Assembly: GCA_949317995.1 (NCBI GenBank)
Contig: OX439040.1
Coordinates: 76,543,972 to 76,607,971 of the forward strand
Length of the DNA: 64,000 nt
From: Acholoe squamosa
Taxonomy: Eukaryota > Annelida > Polychaeta > Phyllodocida > Polynoidae
Reading direction: 5' to 3'
Shown here one piece after another: positions 11,055 through 21,912 of the stretch (positions are counted from its first letter, which is position 1; each line of letters opens with the position of its first letter). Both the position numbers and the translations under genes were made by a program. The notes under the pieces were generated by a model, which saw only the letters and a list, made by a program, of their open reading frames with translations, searched no databases and had not been told where the DNA came from.

Positions 11055-14000
11055 TTATGTACCCATTAGTACACTCAGGAACTTCACAAGCCTGGGTTTT
11101 GCAACCGGCTTTGTGAAAACATCGGCAATGTTTTCTGCTGTGGGTACATACTCTAGCTTGAGAGAATTATTCTGCACTTCATTTCTCACAAAATGATATC
11201 TGATATCAATATGCTTAGACCTTTGATGATGTACAGGATTTTTAGCTAGTGCCAATGCACCTTGGTTGTCCCCATACAAAACAACACTCTCTGTTTGTTT
11301 AATACCGGTCATGTCAGTAAAAAGTTGATTAAGGAACTTTACCTCTTGGGTAGCAGCTGACAGAGCCATATATTCAGCTTCACAAGTGGAAAGTGCAACT
11401 GTCTGTTGTTTTCTACTTTTGTACGAAATGAGTGAACCATTGTTGGTCAACCTGAATGCATAACCAGTTATGCTCTTTCTGTCATCAGATGCATCCCAAT
11501 CGGCATCACAAAAGCCACTGAGTTCTAACTCAGCATCAGATTTTTGAAATCTTAGTCCATAATCAAGTGTACCTCTGATATACCGTAGTACCTGCTTGGC
11601 TCTACCAAGATCAGCTTTGGTGGGATTCACCATATGTTGAGATAGTTTTGTTACAACATAACACAGATCAGGTCTTGTGATTGACATACAATAGATGAGG
11701 CTTCCCACTATTTCTCGGTACTGCTTAGCGTCAGCTAGCTCTTCGGAATCCTCATCCTTTGTAGTATTGGACCCTACATCACAAGGAGTCGATCTGGGTT
11801 TACAATCTTCCATTTTGAACCTTTTCAACAACTTCTCGACATATTTGGTTTGGTTCATTTCAATAGATCCATCTTCACATTTGAACTCAATACCTAGGAA
11901 CCATGATAACTTACCAAGATCCTTCATTTTGAATCTGGTGGACAGAGACTGTTTGACTGTGTTGAGTGTCTTCTCATCGCTTGCTGCAATTATAATATGA
12001 TCAACCCAAACTACAACAACAGTCTTGGAATTTTGTTCAAACTTAGTATATACACATGAATCAGTCTCAGACTGTTGGAAACCTTCCTCCTCAAGGTAAG
12101 TGTCCAACATGTTGTTCCAGTTCCTACCACTTTGCTTTAAACCATACAGAGATTTATTAAGCTTGCAATACAATTTCTCACCATTTTTACCTTTCACCTC
12201 ATAGCCTTCTGGTTGTTCGATATAAAGTTCACAGTCTATCGGCGCATTCAGATAGGCTGTCTTAACATCCATCTGGTGAACAACCATGTCCTCTTGGACG
12301 GCCAACTGCATAAGCATGCGAATCGATGTGATACGGGCAGTGGGTGAAAAAGTCTCATGATAGTCAATATTTGGGACCTGAGAATATCCTTTGGCAACAA
12401 ACTGTGCCTTGTACTGTTCATCAACGTTTTGTCCCATTTTCATTGCATACACCCATCTACCCCCCACTGCAGATCTACCCTCAGGTAGTGTGGTGAGTTC
12501 AAAAGTATCATTGTCAATTAACGCATCCATTTCTACATCCATGGCGTTCTGCCATTTTTGCGCATTGTCCGAGTTCATAGCATCGGTATATGAGTTCGGG
12601 ATGTGTGACATACGATAACAATAGTCCACAGTGGTGGTTACATAGTCCTGCAAATAGCCAGGCGGGTTACGTCCTCTGCGGGGATACCTAGCATTGTCCC
12701 TATTACCCTGCAGGTTTAGATAGGGTTCACCACCAACCCCATTCTGAGGAGCATCATCAGCTACATCCGGAGCTGGGTAAAGTTCAGGTTCTACCTGAGG
12801 TGTGGTATACACCGGTTCATCACAACTGTCTGTTACCTCCTCAAACTTATCAAAGAACTTCACACATCTTACTCTACGCACAATGTTACGCTCGGGAATA
12901 TACACAAGATATGCTGGGCTACACTTATCATAACCTACAAAGATACCCTTCTCGCCGCGATCATCCAGCTTCTTCTTTTCCTGTACATAGGCATAACACA
13001 CAGTACCGAATACATGCATACCGCTCAAGTCTGGTTTCTTACCTGTGAGCGCTTCGAATGGTGTCATATTGACCCTGTCATTGAAACATCTGTTTCTGAT
13101 GTATACACTACACATAACAGCATAAGTATACATTTCTTTAGGTAATTTGGCTTCTAATAACAGACATCTTGCCATATCAAATATTGTGCGCCACGATCTT
13201 TCTACTGTACCATTTTGGTGAGGTGAATAGGGAGCTGTTTTCTCATGTTTAATCTGATTTTTGACCAACAGAGCTTCGAAACTTGCACTAGTAAATTCGC
13301 CCCCATTGTCTGAACGAATACACTTCACCTTACCATATGGTGCACAATCAGCAAGGAACTTCTCTGTAGCTGTTACAGTGTCGCTCTTCTGCTTCAGAAA
13401 ATAAACCATGTTTACCCCTGAATAGTCATCTACAAAAGATAAGGCATACCTGAAACCGTCTCTTGCTGTAGGATCAATTGGGCCTGCGAGATCACAATAA
13501 ACAACATCAAGTGGGGCCTCTGCCCGTTTATCTGGATCATGATTTCTGAACTGCGACATTTTACCTTTTACACAGGTATCACAATCAAAACTGTTCTTAT
13601 CGCTGACTTTCATACCATCAACAACTGACTCGAGTTTCATGCAATCTCTTACATTACAGTGACCAAGAATTTTATGCCACTCTTCCACTGGGTGGGATCG
13701 AACACTAGATTTACCAGTTTTGTTGAGAAAATATAATCTACCATATTTCTCTATTTCAAAGCGAGTACCATCTGGCGCATTTAATTCGGCTGAGTCGGGA
13801 CTGAACTTAACACTGGCGCCTTTTTCAGTTGCCGCTTGCACTGAAAATATATCCTGCTTATAGGATGGGACATAGAGGGCATTCTCTAAAAGAATGTTGT
13901 GTGGCCTACCTGTACTGTCCTGAATTTGTACACTGGCTGTACCTTTACCTGCCACAACACCGTTTGTACGGCTGCCATCCGCCAACTCTATGTAGTGTTT

Positions 14001-14972
14001 CTCTGGAACAAAACTTTCATCAAATTTGACAAATTTGGATTTTTCGGTAACAATATGAGTAGTTGCACCACAATCAACCAATAAACTATACAGGCTAGTT
14101 GTATTACAAACATCCGCATAATCAACGCTAACCTTGAACGCAAATGCATGACCCGGTTTCGAACTATCGTCGCTGGCTACTTTAGCCGAGTCCTTCTTCC
14201 TACACTGATTTGTATAGTGAGTTTTGGTTTTACAGTTATTGCACCACTTGTTACCCTGCTTTTTATTTTTACACTCAAAAGATCTGTGTCCTGGTTTTCC
14301 GCAAGCATAACATGTATAACTCGGTTTGCTGGGGTTGTCACTCTTCCCGGCATCGGACACAGTTTTCATCACATTCTCCTGTCTCGAGTTGAACTCAGCG
14401 TCACTCGACCGGCACTTTTCCGTCTCCTCAAAATTTCTAAGTGCCACTTTAAAGTCACTGAACCTATGGTCATCCTTTTGGGTGGTAACAGTTCCAAAAG
14501 TATTATATTCAGCTGGAAGACCTTTCAGAACCATAGCAACAAGTAAACTGTCACTCACTTCTTCCCCTGCCTCTTTCAGCGCATTTGAAGCGGTCTCCGC
14601 ACGGATGACGTAGTCGGTGATACACTCATCAGTACCTTTTCTCAATGATGTCAGTTCAGTGTAAAGGGAAATAACCCTGGGCTTACTTTTGCCTTTGTAA
14701 TGGTCTCTGAGAATTTTAAGAGCCTGTCTGCCATCATCCTTAGCATCTCTCATGATAAGGGATAAGCTCCTATCATCCAAATACTGTACAATTTCTGCAT
14801 ATGCCTCTGCCTTCTTATCTGCAGCTGCAATACCATTCCCAGCAATTGTATCCAGTAACTTCATTTGCCTCATGTGGCCTAAAAATCTACATTCCCAGAG
14901 TTCATACTTGCCCTCATCTCCATCAAACATCAACCTGTGCCTGGGACCATGACCTGTTAGTGTGGAAGCCAT
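11055..14972 (-). CDS. Copia Gag-Pol polyprotein, RT catalytic residue changed
   Basis: An unbroken 1305-residue ORF. The order is Gag with two CCHC knuckles (CYACGKPGHRSFEC and CNNCKTKTHYTNQC, about 220-260), protease (VDCGATTHI, about 300), integrase with an HHCC zinc site and DDE blocks (YCDLAGP, SDNGGEF, PHQNGTVERS), RT (about 835-1085) and RNase H (DADWD, CEAEYMALS, GDNQGALAL). Integrase before RT is the Copia order. The normally invariant Asp pair of the RT active site reads WVDHIII: the second Asp is His (codon at 11999-11997). RT activity should be lost. The first six codons lie inside the 5' LTR. Confidence 0.95.
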   Translation of the reverse strand: MASTLTGHGPRHRLMFDGDEGKYELWECRFLGHMRQMKLLDTIAGNGIAAADKKAEAYAEIVQYLDDRSLSLIMRDAKDDGRQALKILRDHYKGKSKPRVISLYTELTSLRKGTDECITDYVIRAETASNALKEAGEEVSDSLLVAMVLKGLPAEYNTFGTVTTQKDDHRFSDFKVALRNFEETEKCRSSDAEFNSRQENVMKTVSDAGKSDNPSKPSYTCYACGKPGHRSFECKNKKQGNKWCNNCKTKTHYTNQCRKKDSAKVASDDSSKPGHAFAFKVSVDYADVCNTTSLYSLLVDCGATTHIVTEKSKFVKFDESFVPEKHYIELADGSRTNGVVAGKGTASVQIQDSTGRPHNILLENALYVPSYKQDIFSVQAATEKGASVKFSPDSAELNAPDGTRFEIEKYGRLYFLNKTGKSSVRSHPVEEWHKILGHCNVRDCMKLESVVDGMKVSDKNSFDCDTCVKGKMSQFRNHDPDKRAEAPLDVVYCDLAGPIDPTARDGFRYALSFVDDYSGVNMVYFLKQKSDTVTATEKFLADCAPYGKVKCIRSDNGGEFTSASFEALLVKNQIKHEKTAPYSPHQNGTVERSWRTIFDMARCLLLEAKLPKEMYTYAVMCSVYIRNRCFNDRVNMTPFEALTGKKPDLSGMHVFGTVCYAYVQEKKKLDDRGEKGIFVGYDKCSPAYLVYIPERNIVRRVRCVKFFDKFEEVTDSCDEPVYTTPQVEPELYPAPDVADDAPQNGVGGEPYLNLQGNRDNARYPRRGRNPPGYLQDYVTTTVDYCYRMSHIPNSYTDAMNSDNAQKWQNAMDVEMDALIDNDTFELTTLPEGRSAVGGRWVYAMKMGQNVDEQYKAQFVAKGYSQVPNIDYHETFSPTARITSIRMLMQLAVQEDMVVHQMDVKTAYLNAPIDCELYIEQPEGYEVKGKNGEKLYCKLNKSLYGLKQSGRNWNNMLDTYLEEEGFQQSETDSCVYTKFEQNSKTVVVVWVDHIIIAASDEKTLNTVKQSLSTRFKMKDLGKLSWFLGIEFKCEDGSIEMNQTKYVEKLLKRFKMEDCKPRSTPCDVGSNTTKDEDSEELADAKQYREIVGSLIYCMSITRPDLCYVVTKLSQHMVNPTKADLGRAKQVLRYIRGTLDYGLRFQKSDAELELSGFCDADWDASDDRKSITGYAFRLTNNGSLISYKSRKQQTVALSTCEAEYMALSAATQEVKFLNQLFTDMTGIKQTESVVLYGDNQGALALAKNPVHHQRSKHIDIRYHFVRNEVQNNSLKLEYVPTAENIADVFTKPVAKPRLVKFLSVLMGT
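14937..14954 (-). promoter_or_regulatory. Primer-binding site, half-tRNA-iMet type
   Basis: Directly after the 5' LTR the minus strand reads GGTCATGGTCCCAGGCAC. It resembles the internal, anticodon-side primer site used by Copia-type elements (GGTTATGGGCCCAG), with two mismatches. It is also coding (Gag codons 7-12). Confidence 0.65.
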
Positions 14973-15212
14973 TTTGTGGAGGATAATTTGGGCATTTACT
15001 TCTTCAAATTAAAGGATTAATCAAGAAACACTTCTTCAATTTGGATTCTCTGACTCCTCGTGGCCCACGCTGAAGGTCCGGAAGTACTACATTTTATTAA
15101 GTTGTCTCCAGTTAAAACAACAAAGTTAGTTCCATTCTCTCACCACAGAGGGTGGCACAGTAGCGCTGTTCCCGCGCTCATTTACCGAGGATCGTGGGTT
15201 TACACCCTAACA
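14955..15212 (-). repeat. 5' LTR of the Copia element
   Basis: A 258-bp LTR (5' in element orientation), identical by eye to 10674-10931. The Gag-Pol ATG lies 18 bases inside its end. Confidence 0.95.
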
Positions 15213-15424
15213 ATTCGACAGTCTCAGACCCGACTCTATCAAATAGTAGAATCTGAGCAGAAGTCTATTTGTGGTTTGTGACGACCCTGCTGCCCTCTAG
15301 TGGCATATCTTATTCACTTTGCATGGGTACATGGCAATTCTTTTTAGTTGATTGTATGTTTCCCATTTTTCTATCACATCTGTTTCGATGGGTGCTGTGT
15401 TTTACATACATGTATATAGACAAA

Positions 15425-15515
15425 GGTTCACAAGTAGTGGGAATGACTGAGGGTTATCTCACGAGGCGAAGCCAAGTGAGATAACCTCAATCATTCCTAC
15501 TACTCGTGAATCTTA
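15425..15515. repeat. Hairpin element with GAGGCGAAGCC loop
   Basis: GTAGTGGGAATGACTGAGGG pairs with CTCAATCATTCCTACTAC; GGTTATCTCAC pairs with GTGAGATAACC. Confidence 0.85.
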
Positions 15516-15831
15516 GTATTTATTTCATGTTATCTGAGCCAGAAATGTTGGGCGCTATGAGGTGTAGGCAGCACTGGTCATCACTGCTCCAGTCCCTACC
15601 TGGGACCGCATAGGGAGTTCAGTCGACTTCTGGTTACGGCCAGAGCAACACCTGTTGAGCATCGACCTATCCTAAAAACACCACTTTGAACTCATGTGAC
15701 TCATGAATAAACATGTGCCAGTTGCACTAACCCAAGCTAACTTGTCTGGTTTTGCTTGATATTAACATATCTCGAACCCAACTGAAGTTACATAAGAACT
15801 CGAACCATTACACTTTGTTAATGTAATCAAA

Positions 15832-16052
15832 CACTGTAAAAAAATGTCGTTGAAATAATGGTGCAATTCTCATCCCAAAGTTGCCAGAGATCTGTCGTTA
15901 TTTTCACAGAGATTCCTTGTACATTTGTGTGCCACCATATTGACCCATGGGGTTTCTTGTAAAAACTACACTGGTTCAATGCTATGCAATTACAGTGGAC
16001 CACTCTTTAGTTTTATGAGGATACCTGGTAGATTCAACAGTTATTTTTTACA
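15832..16052. mobile_element. MITE of the CACTGTAAAAA family (copy 1)
   Basis: About 70 percent similar by eye to 34205-34429, which has full inverted ends. The right end here is degraded. Confidence 0.7.
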
Positions 16053-16447
16053 AAACATGGTTAGAAATATATTGTGAGCAGCAGAAGTGTTAAGATCATT
16101 CTAGGTGGTATATCCATTTTTGTCACATTTCAAGATATGTGTTTAGACATCTGAATTTGCCTATTGATAGGAAATTTCATATTTAGGAATTGGCTCGAGA
16201 ATGAATTAATTTGTCACTTCGTGAATACTGATAGCCTATACACCAGGGCCTAGATTACCAAACTTGACCTTGAAATGGGAAGAAATCACCAGAGTAGAAT
16301 ATATGACTACATTTCAACTACTGCTATGATGCAGAAATTAGATATTTGGTCCATTTTACGAATCATATACTAAGAACACATCAGTACCTTAGTAGTTGAA
16401 TATTTTTGAATACCGTTGGCATGGTTACCATAGAATGATGATGATGA

Positions 16448-16488
<41 letters not shown>

Positions 16489-16492
<4 letters not shown>

Positions 16493-16744
16493 GAGTTTGG
16501 TTCCAAAACGCAATAAACGGCATTTTGAAAAAAAGAGGCCAATATTTCAAATGCGTACATATTAAAGATGGTTAATTGTTATGAGGAAAACATTTTCTTT
16601 GAAAAATATATTTTTCAGCTATCCAGAGTTTAATCATTAAAGATTTTATAATGATAGGACTAAAATTCACTTCAGGGGAGCACTACAAACATGGGTAGAT
16701 GCTGAAAATCTGGAATGGATTTATTGCGTTTTGGAACCAAACTC

Positions 16745-16748
<4 letters not shown>
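16489..16748. mobile_element. MITE inserted in a TA microsatellite
   Basis: Ends TGAAGAGTTTGGTTCCAAAA and its inverse, about 29 bp, flanked on both sides by long (TA)n, consistent with TA target duplication (Tc1/mariner style). Confidence 0.8.
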
Positions 16749-16795
<47 letters not shown>

Positions 16796-16895
16796 TTTAC
16801 CCCTATATGTCCGTGAGCTGAGCTGCAAGCACGACACCTGCTTCACCCTTTTTTACCAAAACTAATATCAAAACATCCCAATATCCTTCTATCTG

Positions 16896-17932
16896 GAGGA
16901 TGTTTCACCACATAGCTATATATATACACTAATACGGCCATAAGATACGGCCCTTATGTGGAAAAAGAAAATATTATTTAAAAAAGTGTTTCAGATAGGT
17001 GGCCGTGTCCTGTCCGTATGTTATAATGGAATTTCTGTATCTTGAAATCCACATATGGATTTTTTTGTTGTCTTAAAGGTAAACATGGGCAAATTCCAGT
17101 CAAATTCCAGGAAACCCCCTGGGAATTCCCTATATGATGTTACACATGCGGGGTCATGTGATCTATGTGGAAATAATCTTAAAAAAGTGCCGTATGTTGG
17201 TAGAAAGAGTGAAGGGGGGGGAGGGTAAGTGTATATATAGGCACAAGTGGGAGTGCAAAGACATTCAGGAGGGTGTTGCTCCTATTATAAAAAGAGCTGT
17301 GAGTATGTGCCCTCTTTTCTAAACAAGTCGTGCACTGCTTCACCTAAGTACTTGCACTCACCACATTAGTGTGAAAAGTCACCTGGCTTGTTTAAAATAG
17401 AGAGAGCTGCACTACCAGGTACCTTCTCATGCCACACGCTCTATAGTTTATTATACTGACTGACTTCTCCCAACTAGGTACCTACTCAAATCCCCCTTTT
17501 TCAGCACCGTACTTGATTGACCACTTGTGAGCAACAAAAGGGACAAGCTATAGCTACATGAAAAGAAAGGACTGGAAATGAGGGCATGTAAATCATCCCA
17601 ACCCCCCCCCCTTCATTCCCAATATACCTTGTATTTCTGACATGTGGGCATAAAATATCTCCACATAGCTGATTTTCCCCCATATACGACATACAGGGTA
17701 TCCCCTTACCCCTCCACATTCAGAAGGATATATGTGGCCTCTATGTGGAATTTTCAATTTCCGTATCTTGAACAGAAACAGGTAAAAGTCCGTATCCACA
17801 TGTGGAAGGCCGTATCCATGATTCTAGGATGTGGAAATTTGAACAGAAACAGATGAAGGGCCATATGTGACATATGGGGGCCGTATATGACATATGGGGG
17901 CTGTATGTTATGTGGTGAAACACCCTCCTGGC
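16896..17932. mobile_element. 1-kb element with GGAGGRTGTTTCACCACATA ends
   Basis: Inverted ends at 16896-16917 and 17912-17932. Interior has repeated CCATATGTGG/CCGTAT words and, at 17266-17586, a copy of the 867-1234 MITE body. Possibly the same family, nested. Confidence 0.6.
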
Positions 17933-18140
17933 GTGTGCAGTGGTGGTACTGAGCAAAGGTAGGGTCAACAATCTCCTAAATAGATTATATGTCTACTTAC
18001 ATACAACTGATAAATTGGTTTTATACTTCAGTGAATTCTTCTTTAAAGCGGGATTGTTAAAACAAACCTCAATTCATTAAAAGATTATTTACAGATGTTT
18101 TCTAAAGAGAAACCAATAGGAGTATCAATTTCAACTTTGT

Positions 18141-18264
<124 letters not shown>

Positions 18265-18420
18265 ATGTAGGCATTTTGGATCTGGTATACAAGGCAATTG
18301 TGCTATGTGTACATTTTTTGGCACATATATGTATTTAAGTACGGACTATAAGGCCCCCTGGTCAAAGGCAATCCTTGCCATAAGTATAGATCAAACCAAC
18401 CTTTACCGTGGTTCCTTTCG

Positions 18421-18490
18421 TCTCACTCGTTAGTATAGTGGACAGCATGCTGGCATTTAGATTCAACCTCCGCAGGTTCAGCCAAGACTA
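18421..18490 (+). pseudogene. tRNA-Asp-like relic
   Basis: CTCGTTAGTATAGTGGACAG resembles the tRNA-Asp box A, then GGTTCAGCC as a weak box B. Stems do not pair well. Confidence 0.4.
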
Positions 18491-19260
18491 TACATGTACC
18501 TTTCTCGTGGGTTTAAATGTATGAAATGAATACAAAGAAATTCAAGTCTCATGGATTTTTACTTCAGAGAAAAAAATATATCATAAAAAAAGTACTCAAA
18601 CTCCATAATCGTGCATTAGTATGTATACTTAATGATGCACGCTGGATATCCTCACAGAGGGTCAAAACGGCAGTAAATGGTGAAATCGTGTTATATAACA
18701 ATGTACCATCACCGCATAGTCAGAATCCCTATCTGTAAACTTGACATGCACACACTGAAAACCCATCATTATTGGAGGGTCGTCATAGATGAAGGGTTAA
18801 GGTCGTCAGTCATCATTCTGACCACACTGTATGGTCCAGTAGTATGTATATATCCCATAAGAGGGATCCACTATTCATTTCCACAATATGTATGATCTAC
18901 TCCAGGATATGTATTGCCTAGTATCTGCATTGAATTCATTGATTTGCCAAATGGAAAATAATACTATATGAAGACTCACCTAGAAAGTAGAAATATTATT
19001 AGAACATTGTCTGATATGTTAGAGACGAAGACCTTTCTCTGCCAACACTCCCCCTGTGGAGTGGGGACCTTCATGTGAGGGCATGGAGGAGCAGAATAAC
19101 TTCATTGGGAGTCTACGAAGGAGGAATTCTCCTTCCATTCTACCAGTGGGCATACCAGATTCATAAAAGGCGACAAACTTGAGGATCCTTGTGATATGAG
19201 GTGAGCTTGTGGGCAGCTGGTGTCTATATGCATGGGCCCGAGCCTACATGCTTGCCTTTT

Positions 19261-21870
19261 TTCATGAAGTTTTTGAAGTTTGAAGTTTCAACACTGTTTA
19301 TTGGCTTCTCTAAACACTTAGACATAAATTATTACAACAAGTCGCCAAATGGGATAATTGATACATTAGTTATACACAGGTTCAATTGAGTCATAATTGA
19401 AGTTCAGGTAGTTTCCATGAAACTATCATATGAAATTACACTAATCAAGACATAAAATTCCTATAAATCAGACATTGCCCAAGGTATTTAAGACCTCTCC
19501 TTTTAAACATGCTTTAAAGTTGTTTAGAGTATCCTTCTGTTGTATATCACTCGTCAAAGTTTCCCAAAGACGGTTACCTCTATATAGCGGACTAACCCTG
19601 TATGATTCGTAGACTGGCCTATTCACCTTTATCTTCTTCTTTTCATGTCCTCTTAATAACCTAGGAGGTACCAGTATATGATCAATGTCTTGTGCATATT
19701 TATACATCAGGCATGTCAAGGACTTTCTTCTCCTTATGTCTAGGGTGTCCACCTTACACTGCTGTAGTAAATCAGCTACATGCATATCTTGGGCATTTCT
19801 TACTTTTAAACAGGCCCTAAGGCAGTGATTTTGGATTACATCAATATGGTCTACAATTGTCTTAGGTCCACTATCTAGTATATAACTGCAATATTCTAAA
19901 GTTGGTACAATCATTTGTTTGTAGATATGCAGGGAATTTTCTCTATCAGTATACTTCACTATAATTCTCAATTGTTTCAGCTTAGTTGTACCCATCTTAT
20001 CTACTTTTTTACAGTGTGATTTAAAAGTTAAACCACTATCTATTAAGACACCAAGGTATGAAAAACTCTGTACAACAGCTAATTTAGTACCCTGCATAAA
20101 GATATCCATAGGGTTAATACGCTGTCTTGGTGAATGACACCATAATAATTTGGTCTTCCTGACATTAACTGTAAGTATGTTTGTCTTACACCATTCACCA
20201 ATTCTATTGACATCAGACTGTAATAGACTTGACATATTTCAACATCATTCCCATTTACCACCAATGCTACATCATCAGCATACAGAAAATATTGACAGTG
20301 TTTAATAACTGACACTATAGAATTTAAATACAAGTTAAACATCAATGGTCCCAGTACTGTGCCCTGAGCTACTCCACAATCCATAACCTTTGTGTCAGAA
20401 GACTTGTTATTAACTCTTGTTGATTGGAGTCTATTACATAGAAAACCTTCAAACCATTTCAGACACATATCATCACAATTTATATATTTCAATTTCTTTA
20501 ACATTATATTTAGATTTACAGTATTAAATGCCTTTTTTAGATCCAAAAACAAAATAACTGAATATTCATTCCGATTTCTAGCTTCAAACAAGTATTGAAT
20601 TAGTCCAAAAGTTGCATCAACAGTAGATTTACCAGGGATGAAACCATATTGATTTCCACTTATTATATTATTTTCTGTGATGAAATTCATTAACTGTCGA
20701 TGTACACATTTCTCAATAAGTTAGAGAAAACATTAGTCATAGTGATCGGTCTCCAATTAGATACATCACTTAGTAACCCATCCTTGGGTAATGGTACCAC
20801 ATAACCTATTTTCAACAAGTCTGGAAATTTAGCATCAGCAATGGATCTATTTATAAAGTTTTCAAGTAACTCAGGTTTCATTAAAAGACATTCCTTTACC
20901 ATATTACAAGGTATATTTGTAATGCATGAGTTCTTACTCCCATCAATGGATTTTAATATGTCAATACATATATCAATAGTACAGTTTCTCAGTGTCATAA
21001 TATTCTCACACTGAGGTACTAGATCAGGATAGGGCTTGATAGTAAATGCCCTAGCAAGATCTCTACCAATATTAATATAAAAATCATTTGCATAGTTTGC
21101 AAGTTGAACCATTAATACCACATTGCCATCTTTATCCATTAAGTTCATTGTCGGGGTCGTTGCCTTGCCTTGCCATACCAGCTTTAATATTTTCCAAAAT
21201 CTTTTTGGGTCATTTCTGTATTTATTAAGTAATTGTAGCATAACAGTACGCTTCTTATATACCAGGCGTTGGTTAATAGCCTTTTTTAGTACCTTTACCC
21301 TGTCCAACAGCTCATTTCTATGACCGGTAATACAGCGTTTTGCCCTTCTAAAAAGTCTTTTTTTTTTTAGAAATCATTCTACCAACTCTTTCATCAAAAA
21401 ATATGTCATTCTCTCGTACTTTAAATTTTATTACAGGGTGATATTCATCTAGGTACGACCTAATACAATTGACTACTTTTTCATATATATTAACTGAGTT
21501 TGTATCATTCACAATGCAATCTGTCCAGTCTCTACTGGATATGAACCTACAGAAGTTTTCTTTATTAAGAGACTTCATGTTCCTAGTACTGATAATTTTG
21601 ACTGGATTTTTAACAGGTTTCACTAATTTTCTAATTAAGTAAACAGGTACATGGTCTCCACAGATGTCATTTAGTAGGCCTACCTCCATTACACAGTCAC
21701 AATTGGTATAATAATGATCTAAGGTCGATTTCCCATAAGTATGGTAGTATGTCTGGGCAGTTCTATAATATTTGAGACCAGTATCCTTCAAAAATGTAGA
21801 CATTCTTTTAAATTTTATACAATATCGACTGCGACTATTCACATTCATATCACCCATGATCCATAACTCT
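19261..21870 (-). mobile_element. 5'-truncated non-LTR retrotransposon (CR1/Jockey-like LINE)
   Basis: Minus-strand remains of a LINE. An endonuclease tail (GDMN and DHVPV motifs) is followed by reverse transcriptase and a C-terminal domain. It begins abruptly at the GDMN motif near 21870, so it is 5' truncated. It ends near 19261 with short direct repeats of the ACTTCAAA type (19264-19295), the kind of terminus seen in CR1/L2-like elements. Family assignment is from motifs only. Confidence 0.85.
19468..21857 (-). pseudogene. LINE ORF2 remnant: EN tail, RT, C-terminal domain
   Basis: Four open segments in order: 21857-21348 (endonuclease C-terminus), 21307-20690 (start of RT, KDGNVVLMVQLANYANDF), 20690-20079 (RT core: FLDLKKAFNTV and catalytic YADDVALVV), 20235-19468 (RT thumb and C-terminal region, QMIVPTLEYCSYIL). 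Breaks are frameshifts: one in an A-rich run near 21357-21370, a one-base loss near 20718, and one near 20225-20235. The product cannot be made as one protein. Confidence 0.9.
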
Positions 21871-21912
21871 CAGATGTGGTTCACTGAGGGCTTCCCCCTC
21901 AGTGAACCACAT

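Larger units (their letters stand above)
10674..15212 (-). mobile_element. Complete Ty1/Copia LTR retrotransposon
   Basis: A 4539-bp element on the minus strand with two 258-bp LTRs (10674-10931 and 14955-15212) that look identical by eye. They are bounded by TGTTAG...CTAACA and flanked by a 5-bp duplication ATTCG (10669-10673, 15213-15217). A purine tract AAGTGGGGG abuts the 3' LTR. A single long ORF fills the interior. Identical LTRs indicate a recent insertion. GalEa/Hydra-type Copia elements of marine animals are a likely home (inference). Confidence 0.97.

Noticed and set aside
11695-14952. Several plus-strand ORFs across 11.7-15 kb
   Set aside because: Antisense shadows of the Copia Gag-Pol frame.
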